Shown piece by piece: positions 38,355-45,377 of a stretch of 64,000 nt of DNA (the stretch's first letter is position 1; every line of letters starts with the position of its first letter). A model generated the notes under the pieces. The model did not search any database. It saw only the letters and a program-made list of their open reading frames with translations, and was not told where the DNA came from. This stretch comes from Flavobacterium sp. N1994 (GTDB taxonomy: Bacteria; Bacteroidota; Bacteroidia; Flavobacteriales; Flavobacteriaceae). A program made the position numbers and the translations under genes. The DNA lies in contig NZ_CP109999.1 in NCBI RefSeq assembly GCF_025947145.1, positions 62,001 to 126,000 on the forward strand. The letters run 5' to 3'.

Positions 38355-39797
38355 ATGAATTTAATTAATCTATTCGATTTGTCTTTAAAAGGAAGAAAAG
38401 ACAAAGTAGCTATAGAATTTAATAGCAAAACTTTCACTTTTGGCGATATTGATTGTCGTAGTAATCAAATGGCAAATTTTCTAGTTAGTAAGGAACTAGA
38501 AGTTGGTGATCGTATCTGTGTTTATCTCGAAAATTGTGTCGAAATGATAGATTTGTTTTTAGCAGCAGCCAAAACAGGAGTCATTTTTATTCCAATTAAT
38601 ATTTTATATAAAGAAAGAGAGGTTTCCCATATCATAGCTGATGCAGAACCAAAATTAGTGATTAGTGACGGAGAATTACCTGGTGGTTTCGATTCTATCA
38701 AATTAACTGATTTAATTGCTCAAGTGAGTTCTTTTACTACCGATTTTGTTCCGGTCTTAACCAATGGAGATACTCCAGCTGCTTTGGTTTATACCAGTGG
38801 TACAACAGGTTTGTCCAAAGGGGCTATATTAACACATAATAACTTTATTTCTAATGGAATTAATTTGGTTACTTGCTGGAAAATTACGGAAGAGGATCGT
38901 TTTTTATTATCACTACCATTATTTCATGTTCATGCTTTAGCCAACGGCATTAATTGTTGGTTAATAAGCGGTTGCACTATGAAATTGCTAACACGATTTG
39001 AACATCAAAAAGCAGAAAATGAGTTTATGACATTCCAACCGTCCTTATTTTTTGGAGTACCAACAATGTATATTAGATTACTTGATTTACCTTCAGATTC
39101 AGCCTATAAAATAGGTCAATTTATGCGCCTTTTTGTTTGTGGATCTGCACCTTTATCATCTCAAACCATGACGGATTTTAAAGAAAAATTTGGTCACGAT
39201 ATTTTAGAACGATATGGTATGACCGAAACTTTAATGAATATTAGTAATCCATACATAGGAGAACGAAGACCAGGGACCATTGGTTTTGCTTTACCCGGAA
39301 TTTCAGTAAAAATCATGTTGCCCGACGGGACACCGGCAGGTATTGATGAAGAAGGTGAAGTTTATATTAAAGGACCCAATGTATGTGCCGGTTATTGGAA
39401 AAGAGAACAGGCAACGATAGATTCATTTGTAGATGGCTATTTCAAAACAGGTGATATGGGTATTTCATCTGTTGATGGTTACATTACGCTTAAAGGACGT
39501 AAAAGTGATTTAATTATTAGCGGTGGGTTTAATATCTATCCTAGAGAAATTGAGGAGTTTCTATTAGAACAACCCGGAATAGTTGAAGTGGCTGTAATTG
39601 GAATTCCCCACGAAACTAGGGGGGAAATGCCTGTAGCTTATATCGTTGCAAATGAAAATTATGATGCAAAATACATAGAAGAAATTTGTAAAAAAACATT
39701 TGCTTCTTTCAAGATTCCTAGAGACTTCATCTTAGTTGATCATCTACCAAGAACTGCTTTGGGAAAAATACAAAAACATTTATTACTTAAATCTTAA
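38355..39797 (+). CDS. matB: Malonyl-CoA synthetase (MatB-type acyl-CoA ligase)
   Basis: A 480-residue ANL-superfamily enzyme expected to activate malonate with ATP and CoA. The P-loop-like segment is at TSGTTGLSKG (147-156). Stretches strongly reminiscent of Rhizobium MatB are GVPTMYIRLL, ERYGMTETLMNISNPY-GERRPG and KSDLIISGGFNIYPREIE; the SNPY.G.R.PG segment distinguishes malonyl-CoA synthetases from fatty-acid and acetate ligases. The C-terminal lysine motif PRTALGKIQK is intact. The next gene encodes a malonyl-CoA decarboxylase-like protein, so the pair converts malonate to acetyl-CoA and CO2. Methylmalonate is a possible alternative substrate. Confidence 0.85.
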   Translation: MNLINLFDLSLKGRKDKVAIEFNSKTFTFGDIDCRSNQMANFLVSKELEVGDRICVYLENCVEMIDLFLAAAKTGVIFIPINILYKEREVSHIIADAEPKLVISDGELPGGFDSIKLTDLIAQVSSFTTDFVPVLTNGDTPAALVYTSGTTGLSKGAILTHNNFISNGINLVTCWKITEEDRFLLSLPLFHVHALANGINCWLISGCTMKLLTRFEHQKAENEFMTFQPSLFFGVPTMYIRLLDLPSDSAYKIGQFMRLFVCGSAPLSSQTMTDFKEKFGHDILERYGMTETLMNISNPYIGERRPGTIGFALPGISVKIMLPDGTPAGIDEEGEVYIKGPNVCAGYWKREQATIDSFVDGYFKTGDMGISSVDGYITLKGRKSDLIISGGFNIYPREIEEFLLEQPGIVEVAVIGIPHETRGEMPVAYIVANENYDAKYIEEICKKTFASFKIPRDFILVDHLPRTALGKIQKHLLLKS

Positions 39798-39816
39798 CTT
39801 CTTAATAATATAAAAA

Positions 39817-40392
39817 ATGATACTTCAGCATGGGCAGGAAGGTTTTGACAACCATTGGTTAGAACTTGTAAAGTATGATCCCGTACACCCTTTAATTCCT
39901 TTTGAAAAGAGAATTACTGGAAATAGGACTATTTTCGTTTTTACTGATAACAATATCCCACAATTTATGGTTTGTGCTAGAATAGGAAATAAGTTAACCC
40001 ATAACATGAAAGACGTATTATCTGATGATGGATATTCAAGTAAATTTGATGTCACTTATGCTATTTTTTATTCCATTTTCAGATTGCCAAATGCTACCCT
40101 AAAGGGGGCAGGCAAAATGGCTATTACAGAAATATTAGAAATATGTAGAAAAAAAGAGGTAAACCGTTTCTTTACGTTAAGTCCGATACCCTCTTTGAAA
40201 AATTCTTTCAAAGAAATCCCAAACGAATCTCAGATAAGAGCCTATTTAGAATCATTTGAAGGACCCGTTTCAAAATTTCATTTAAGTAATGGAGCCAAAA
40301 TTCAAAGTGTCAATTTTAATGCTGATTCTAGCGAGATTCGATTAAATGAAAGTTGGGGAATTATGGTTAATTACGACTATAATTTTTTATAA
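39817..40392 (+). CDS. Short malonyl-CoA decarboxylase-like protein
   Basis: A 191-residue protein that I recognise as the catalytic, GNAT-like part of malonyl-CoA decarboxylase. The matching segments are RFFTLSPIPSLKN (family FxSLSPIPGF), FHLSNGAKIQSVNFNADSS with the conserved His155, and the final WGIMVNYDY (family MVNYLY). Canonical MCDs are about 400-490 residues and carry an N-terminal helical domain that is missing here; the first 20 residues already read as the start of the core. The FYSIS segment is FYSIF (Ser86 kept, the second Ser replaced by Phe), so activity needs proof. Position directly after matB supports malonyl-CoA to acetyl-CoA conversion. Confidence 0.75.
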   Translation: MILQHGQEGFDNHWLELVKYDPVHPLIPFEKRITGNRTIFVFTDNNIPQFMVCARIGNKLTHNMKDVLSDDGYSSKFDVTYAIFYSIFRLPNATLKGAGKMAITEILEICRKKEVNRFFTLSPIPSLKNSFKEIPNESQIRAYLESFEGPVSKFHLSNGAKIQSVNFNADSSEIRLNESWGIMVNYDYNFL

Positions 40393-40416
40393 ACAGTTTA
40401 AAATAAAACTATAGAA

Positions 40417-41433
40417 ATGAAAGCACAATTTACATTGAAGCAAATTGCTAAAGCATTAGACGTTTCTGTAGCTACAGTTTCAAAATCACTAAATAACAGT
40501 CCCGAAATAAGTGGTAGCACTAGAATAAGAGTCCAAGAATATGCTAAAAGCATTAATTATAAACCAAACTTTTTTGGGTTAAATCTTAAAACCAAAAGCA
40601 CAAAAACAATTGGATTAATAATACCGAGTGTAAAAAACTCTTTTTTTGTTAAAGTATTTAGCGGTATTGAAAAAATAGCAGATGAAAAAGGATATAGCAT
40701 TATTACTTGTATATCCAATGAATCATTAACTAAAGAAAAGCAGATATTGCATATGCTAAGCAATGGAATTGTAGATGGAATTATTTTATCAATATCAGCA
40801 GAAGCTCAAAAACAAAATGAGTTTAATCATATTAGTGATGTCGTAGAGCAAGGAATACCATTGGTAATGTATGATAGAGTGGCCAATGAAGTAGCTTGTG
40901 ACAAAGTAATTGTTGACGATATGGAGTCTGTAATTTTTGCGGTGCAAAATCTCATAGATGCTGGACGAAAAGAAATAGCATTATTCTCTACCATTAATAA
41001 TTTAAGCGTGGGTAAATTAAGATTGAAAGGGTATATTGAAGCACTAAACAATAATGGAATTATTTTTAAAGAGGAGTTAGTAGTTTTAAATGATAGTAAA
41101 ACAGAATTTGACCTCAATATCGAGAAGTTTTTCAAAACGAATAAAGTGGATGGTATAGTAGCAATAGATGAATACTCTTCCTTTAAGGCTTTAAAATTAT
41201 CATTGAAAAAAGGGTATAATATTCCCTTAGATATAGAAATTATTGGTTTTGCAGATGGTATTTGGTCTAACCGTATGAATCCAAGTTTATCAACAATGAG
41301 CCAACATGGAGAAGAAATGGGACAAGTTGTGGCACAATTATTAATTGAAAAATTAGAATCCAAAGAAGAAAAATTATTCAAAACTATTGTAATCAATACC
41401 GAATTAAGAAAACGAGAAACAACAAAAAAATGA
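40417..41433 (+). CDS. LacI-family transcriptional regulator
   Basis: A 338-residue DNA-binding regulator. The N-terminal helix-turn-helix (TLKQIAKALDVSVATVSKSLN, about 4-24) and hinge region are classic LacI family. The periplasmic-binding-protein-like sensor domain follows (IGLIIPSVKNSFFVKVFSGIE, DGIILSIS, PLVMYDRV, GFADGIWS). It is the last gene of the catabolic run and probably controls it. The CG-centred palindrome found at three upstream promoters is the most likely operator. The inducer is probably a pathway intermediate such as glucuronate, fructuronate, KDG or malonate, none of which can be chosen from sequence. Confidence 0.92.
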   Translation: MKAQFTLKQIAKALDVSVATVSKSLNNSPEISGSTRIRVQEYAKSINYKPNFFGLNLKTKSTKTIGLIIPSVKNSFFVKVFSGIEKIADEKGYSIITCISNESLTKEKQILHMLSNGIVDGIILSISAEAQKQNEFNHISDVVEQGIPLVMYDRVANEVACDKVIVDDMESVIFAVQNLIDAGRKEIALFSTINNLSVGKLRLKGYIEALNNNGIIFKEELVVLNDSKTEFDLNIEKFFKTNKVDGIVAIDEYSSFKALKLSLKKGYNIPLDIEIIGFADGIWSNRMNPSLSTMSQHGEEMGQVVAQLLIEKLESKEEKLFKTIVINTELRKRETTKK

Positions 41434-41460
41434 TTTTGTTTTGAATATAAATAATAGTAA

Positions 41461-41924
41461 TTAAAGAGTTTTCAAAAGCTTTTTAAATTAAGAATATCAG
41501 CAGAAAATACAAGAGAAGTTACAAATGATGATGTAACAGAACTCAAGAAAGAAAATCAGTTTTAAAAAGGTGATTATTGCGTCCAACTTATTATTCCATT
41601 CGGTACTCATAATGCTGGTTTTTGTCAAGCTATAAATACCAATGATTTTATTGGTTATTGGAGATGTTTGGATGAAGAAGCTAGAAAATTATTCTTCTGG
41701 AATGATGTAAATGGTAAATTACTGTTGCATGAAGTGTCAAGCACATCAGGAAAATCATCAGACATTACAGCCTTTAGAATAGATAACGATTCAATTTTCA
41801 TGAGAACTTTTTAACCTACAAATTATGCTTCTAAATTGTTTATACAGCTATTGACAAAAAAATATTAATGTGTGAATTAATATGGGAAGTTGAAGGTACG
41901 TTAGTTTACACAAAAGTAAAATGA
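41461..41924 (+). pseudogene. Decayed gene remnant of unknown function
   Basis: One + strand frame reads as protein-like sequence but is broken by in-frame stops. It runs open from 41461 to a TAA at 41563, then from 41566 to a TAA at 41812 (about 82 codons containing GDYCVQLIIPFGTHNAGF and FIGYWRCLDEEARKLFFW), and again after that stop. A last piece ends at TGA 41922, just before a good terminator. There is no usable start codon. I do not recognise the family. The remnant lies at the border between the PUL and tmRNA, a place where accessory DNA often decays. Confidence 0.55.
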
Positions 41925-41934
41925 CATTTCAGAG

Positions 41935-41961
41935 GGCACTTTCTTTAAAGTGCCTTTTTTT
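41935..41961 (+). terminator. Intrinsic terminator at the end of the PUL region
   Basis: GGCACTTT (41935-41942) pairs with AAAGTGCC (41947-41954) around a CTTT loop, followed by seven T (41955-41961). It would end transcription from the LacI gene and the pseudogene remnant. Confidence 0.88.
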
Positions 41962-42157
41962 ATAATTAGTTTATTGTTATGATTTAACTACTTAATCACA
42001 ATTATCCACATATCAGATTATGGTCTGAGATTTTCTGAGCTTCTTTAGAGAGATAAATTGGATATAGAAACTTTCAACTATAGCTTTTTCAATGTTTGCC
42101 TAGAAAAGGTTTAGTTTTTCTTGTAGTTTTAAAAAGATACCCATAGTAGTTTCCAAT

Positions 42158-42202
42158 AAAAAAAAGTGGACAATTATCGAAAAAAATCGAGTTGTCCACT
42201 TT
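42158..42202 (-). terminator. Terminator of tmRNA
   Basis: Read on the - strand, AAAGTGGACAA (42202-42192) pairs with TTGTCCACTTT (42173-42163), and a run of eight T (A on the + strand, 42158-42165) overlaps and follows the second arm. It lies immediately after the tmRNA 3' end. Confidence 0.8.
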
Positions 42203-42204
42203 AG

Positions 42205-42599
42205 TGGAGTCGCCGAGAATCGAACTCGGGTCCAAACAAGCAACTAAAGAGTTTTCTACACGCTTATTTCCTGATTGAATTTTCGATATCGTGATAGGCC
42301 AGGAACAGCCACACGATACTTATCTTCTTTGTTTTTCGTAACAGCCCCGAAGCTTCACTGTTCTTAGGTTTATTTTTACGATTCACCTGTGCCGACCGCC
42401 ACAAACCAAAGCTATCGAGGTGAATCCTGCTTTCCTACCTTGTAGGACGAGGCTAATCTTACTTTAATTCAGATTATGCAGCAAGAGCGTAGTTTCCTTC
42501 GCCGTTTATGTTTTTGTGAATTTGGATTTACGAGCAAAAAACACAATGCTCGACGTGCTTACAATTCAATTCGACTTGCTGTCAAAACCAGTCGACCCC
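42205..42599 (-). ncRNA. ssrA: tmRNA (transfer-messenger RNA)
   Basis: The - strand transcript begins GGGGTCGACTGG at 42599 and ends with a T-arm (GGTTCGATTC) and CGACTCC plus discriminator A at 42205. GGGGTCG and CGACTCC form the acceptor stem. CCA is not encoded. The tag frame (42503-42474) reads GGC GAA GGA AAC TAC GCT CTT GCT GCA TAA, that is GEGNYALAA, close to known Bacteroidota tags such as GETNYALAA. The tmRNA rescues stalled ribosomes and adds this degradation tag with SmpB. Length (395 nt) fits. It is one part with no sign of permutation. Confidence 0.95.
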
Positions 42600-42651
42600 A
42601 AATTTGTTTTTTGAGTTATCAAAAATTGTACCGCAAAAGTAGTCTATTAGA

Positions 42652-42768
42652 TTAAAATTTACCAAGTAACCAATAAATAATTATAAAAATTATAATGGTT
42701 GATAGGCAACCACCGCCAAGTTTTTTGGCAGTAATTCCAGCTATTAGCGTTTTAAAGATTCCGTTCAT
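42652..42768 (-). CDS. 38-residue predicted membrane peptide
   Basis: A short ORF on the - strand between the aromatic operon and tmRNA, starting at ATG 42768 and ending at TAA 42652. The product begins MNGIFKTLIAGITAKKLGGGC and has one hydrophobic segment (about residues 23-35, rich in Ile) with a basic C-terminal tail. The codon-like composition and the amphipathic-then-hydrophobic layout suggest a real small membrane protein. I believe similar peptides occur in other Flavobacteriaceae but cannot confirm it here. The function is unknown. It lies 97 bp downstream of the maleate isomerase gene and 53 bp upstream of tmRNA. Confidence 0.55.
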   Translation of the reverse strand: MNGIFKTLIAGITAKKLGGGCLSTIIIFIIIYWLLGKF

Positions 42769-42865
42769 ACTAATGAAGTTTTAGGGTTAATGTAGTTACA
42801 AAATTCTAAAAACTATTATTATTTATTTTATGAAATCTTTTTATAATATTATATAATTGCTAGAT

Positions 42866-43615
42866 TTAATACTTCCCATTTAGTAACTCTCCGCCGATGA
42901 TGGACATAGGTTTTATGCCTAATTTCTTCATCATTTCATAGGTTGTACAGACAGCTGCTGATGTTACTGGAATACCACATTCAGCCTGAATTAAATCGAT
43001 GGCTTCTAAGGAAGGCATTTGGACACAAGCTGATACTACTAAAACATCTACATCGGTTAAGTCTAATTGTTTGTAGATTTCCAATAAGTTCATTGGGTTT
43101 TGCGCGGCAACTTCTAAGTTATCAGGGATTTCGAGTGCGATACTTTCTTTTACTTTGATGCCTTGATTTTCGATATAATCCACCACCATATCAGTTAACG
43201 GTCGCATGTAAGGGGTTATAATGGAAACTTGCTTAGCTCCTAAGACTTTTAAGCCATTTATCAAAGCACCAGCTGAAGTTACAATAGGCGTTGGGAAATC
43301 ATTGGCAATAGTTTCTTGATGTAAATTGACTTCGGAAACACAGTGATAGCCTCTTCCCATACTCATGATGGCTACTAGGCAAGCGTATCCCATTACATCT
43401 ACATGAGCATCGGATAATTCTTGAGCGCATTTTAAACTCATGGCATCCATCGCTTCTAGTTCTTCTTTGGTTACTTTTTTCATACGCATACGGCTGCTGT
43501 GAAAAGTAAAGCGTTCTGGTAATATACTTTCTCTTGCTCTGAAAATAGCAGGAATTTCGGTTTCCATGGTAACGTTTGAGGAAGGGACGATTTGGCCTAT
43601 TCTGTATTTACTCAC
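42866..43615 (-). CDS. maiA: Maleate cis-trans isomerase (Asp/Glu racemase superfamily)
   Basis: I place the start at GTG 43615 rather than TTG 43666. The later start gives 249 residues beginning MSKYRIGQIVPSSNVT, matches the length of characterised maleate isomerases (about 250) and avoids overlap with the upstream gene. Two catalytic cysteines are seen in GYACLVAIM (Cys79) and SACVQMPSL (Cys197), three residues from the Cys76 and Cys194 I recall for the Nocardia enzyme. SAGALINGL and ITPYMRPL are further family segments. The enzyme turns maleate into fumarate. At the 3' end of a gentisate operon, it would send the C4 product of maleylpyruvate hydrolysis into the TCA cycle. Confidence 0.9.
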   Translation of the reverse strand: MSKYRIGQIVPSSNVTMETEIPAIFRARESILPERFTFHSSRMRMKKVTKEELEAMDAMSLKCAQELSDAHVDVMGYACLVAIMSMGRGYHCVSEVNLHQETIANDFPTPIVTSAGALINGLKVLGAKQVSIITPYMRPLTDMVVDYIENQGIKVKESIALEIPDNLEVAAQNPMNLLEIYKQLDLTDVDVLVVSACVQMPSLEAIDLIQAECGIPVTSAAVCTTYEMMKKLGIKPMSIIGGELLNGKY

Positions 43616-43652
43616 AATCTTATATTTTTTAGTGTTCGTGAACCTTGCGGTT

Positions 43653-44279
43653 TCATTTGGTTGCAATTATAATTAAATCAGTGGTGTCTTGTTGGTTGTG
43701 TAAATAGTTTTTACGCTGCAATTCGATAATTTTAAAACCGGTATTTTCTAGTGCTTCTGTTAGGTAATCTTCTTGGTGGTAATTCATAAAAATTTCATCG
43801 CCTGAACTTCCTTTTTTAAAACCGGACTTACTATTGTCATCTTCCATAGTACTAATGTAAAGCACTCCGTTTGCATTTAAAACTTGACTGGAATCAGTGA
43901 TAAATTGAATGGCTTCCTTTTTTGAAAGATAGGGTAATCCGAATCCGCACATTATGGCATCAAATTTTTTATTTAGATTTTTTATTTTCTTGACATCGAG
44001 CAACTCAAAATTGGCACTTGGATTATTTTTTTTCGCTAAGCTAATCATATTTGGAGCTAAATCTGTTCCAAGGATTTTAATATCGGGGCGTTTTTCTAGT
44101 AGATATTTGGTAATATTTCCTGGTCCACAAGCCAATTCTAAAACAGTAGCTTTTTCACCTACAATGTTATTGCAAAAGATATCAAATGAATCATGATATA
44201 ATGATACATCCATAAACTTGTCTTGATAGGCATTGGCAAGTTTATTGAATACTTCTACTGCAATTTTGGTTTGATCCAT
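43653..44279 (-). CDS. Class I SAM-dependent methyltransferase
   Basis: A 208-residue cytosolic methyltransferase. SAM motif I is VLELACGPGNITKYLL (about 46-61), with an acidic motif II at ILGTDLAPNMI and the post-motifs FDAIMCGFGLPYL. Length is usual for a stand-alone class I enzyme. It sits between the FAH-family hydrolase (2 bp gap) and maleate isomerase genes, so it is co-transcribed with the gentisate operon. No step of the proposed pathway needs a methyl transfer. It might detoxify an aromatic intermediate by O-methylation or act elsewhere; the substrate is unknown. Confidence 0.75.
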   Translation of the reverse strand: MDQTKIAVEVFNKLANAYQDKFMDVSLYHDSFDIFCNNIVGEKATVLELACGPGNITKYLLEKRPDIKILGTDLAPNMISLAKKNNPSANFELLDVKKIKNLNKKFDAIMCGFGLPYLSKKEAIQFITDSSQVLNANGVLYISTMEDDNSKSGFKKGSSGDEIFMNYHQEDYLTEALENTGFKIIELQRKNYLHNQQDTTDLIIIATK

Positions 44280-44281
44280 TC

Positions 44282-45196
44282 TTATTTTAAATCTTTAACA
44301 GTATTTACAATGGTTCCAATTCCTTCTACAGTGGCTTCAATAACATCGCCATCGTAAAGCCATTCTTGAGGATCTCTACCCGCACCAACACCAGCTGGAG
44401 TTCCAGTTGCTATGATATCGCCAGGTTCCAAAGTAAAAACGATACTCAAATCCTCGATTAACTCATTAATATTGAACAATAGAAATTTGGTATTGGAGTT
44501 TTGCTTTTCAACTCCATTTACTTTTAGCGATAAGTTTAGGTTGTGTGGATTTTCGATTTCGTCTTTGGTAACCAAAATGGGTCCCATGGGAGCAAAAGTA
44601 TCCTGACCTTTAGACACTATCCATTGGCCTTCACGACGGCAATCTCTTGCTGAAACATCATTGATTACGGTATAACCAAAAACATATTCCATAGCATCGG
44701 CTTTGGGAACATATTTTCCTTTTTTGCCAATAACTACTGCTAATTCTACTTCCCAATCTAATTGTGACGTTAGTTTGGTATTTTTAATGATATCAGTGTT
44801 TGTAGCTGTAACGGTTGTTGGTGGTTTTGAAAAGATAATGGGTTTTTGAGGCAGTTTCCCAGTTGTATCTAATGTACGGGCACTTTCTGAAACATGTTCT
44901 GTGTAATTTAATCCAATGCCTATGATATTTTTTCTTGGTTTTGGAATAGGAGCAAGGAAGGTAATTTCATCCATTTGATATCCAATTTCATCAAAATAAA
45001 CTTGTTCCGTATCGGCCACCATATCATTTAATTCTTCCACTAATTCAAACCCCATATCGATTAATTCCAGCATCGATGAAGGTAATGGGAAGTTGGATAT
45101 CTCGCCAAAATCTTCCATGTCAATGACCTGATTATTATGGATAAACCCTAGACGTGGTTCGAAGTTTTCCTTTAAAGTATAGGTAAGTAGTTTCAT
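44282..45196 (-). CDS. FAH-family hydrolase, probable maleylpyruvate (or fumarylpyruvate) hydrolase
   Basis: A 304-residue enzyme of the fumarylacetoacetate hydrolase family. The metal ligands Glu149 and Glu151 lie in DWEVELAVVIGKKG, and Asp180 in YTVINDVSARD. IIGIGLNYTEH and GDIIATGTPAGVG are the other family hallmarks. In gentisate catabolism such enzymes hydrolyse maleylpyruvate or fumarylpyruvate. No maleylpyruvate isomerase gene is seen in this window, whereas a maleate isomerase is present, so direct maleylpyruvate hydrolysis to maleate and pyruvate is the better fit. The start codon overlaps the stop of the upstream 59-residue gene in ATGA. Confidence 0.85.
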   Translation of the reverse strand: MKLLTYTLKENFEPRLGFIHNNQVIDMEDFGEISNFPLPSSMLELIDMGFELVEELNDMVADTEQVYFDEIGYQMDEITFLAPIPKPRKNIIGIGLNYTEHVSESARTLDTTGKLPQKPIIFSKPPTTVTATNTDIIKNTKLTSQLDWEVELAVVIGKKGKYVPKADAMEYVFGYTVINDVSARDCRREGQWIVSKGQDTFAPMGPILVTKDEIENPHNLNLSLKVNGVEKQNSNTKFLLFNINELIEDLSIVFTLEPGDIIATGTPAGVGAGRDPQEWLYDGDVIEATVEGIGTIVNTVKDLK

Positions 45197-45372
45197 TGTT
45201 TTTTTATTACTTTTTTATAAATTGTAAATAGGAGTAATGCCGACCAAAAGAAAATATTGGCAAAACCTATTATGGTAGCAATTTTGTCTTCTTTTTTGAT
45301 TAAGTTGAATCCGAGAAGAATTAAACTTATTGGAGTTACAAAAGCAGCAAAGAGATTTAATTTGTCCTTCAT
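45193..45372 (-). CDS. 59-residue two-helix membrane protein within the gentisate operon
   Basis: An ORF on the - strand between the gentisate dioxygenase and FAH hydrolase genes. It starts at ATG 45372, five bases after the dioxygenase stop, and its TGA overlaps the ATG of the next gene (ATGA). The product begins MKDKLNLFAAFVTPISLILL, has two hydrophobic segments (about 8-24 and 33-52) joined by a Lys/Glu/Asp-rich loop, and ends IYKKVIKKQ. The exact fit into the operon, with tight spacing on both sides, argues that it is translated. I do not recognise the family. A subunit or anchor role for an operon protein is possible but unproven. Confidence 0.7.
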   Translation of the reverse strand: MKDKLNLFAAFVTPISLILLGFNLIKKEDKIATIIGFANIFFWSALLLFTIYKKVIKKQ

Positions 45373-45377
45373 TCCTT

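Noticed and set aside
38355..39797. MatB-like enzyme as a malonyl-CoA supplier for the type III polyketide synthase at 57538.
   Set aside because: The gene is co-located with an MCD-like protein and a transporter in a catabolic operon, 18 kb from the polyketide cluster and separated by an operon on the other strand; catabolism explains it better.
40827..41396. Long open frame on the - strand (189 codons) inside the LacI gene.
   Set aside because: It is antisense to a strongly supported gene and its protein shows no recognisable domain or sensible composition; a coding shadow.
41965..42157. Possible insertion-sequence or transposase remnant between the PUL terminator and the tmRNA terminator.
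   Set aside because: The - strand translation gives short peptide-like text, but it is full of stops, has no terminal inverted repeats and matches no transposase family I can name.
43616..43666. N-terminal extension of maleate isomerase from a TTG codon.
   Set aside because: It would overlap the upstream methyltransferase gene, and the family length and N-terminal text fit the GTG at 43615.
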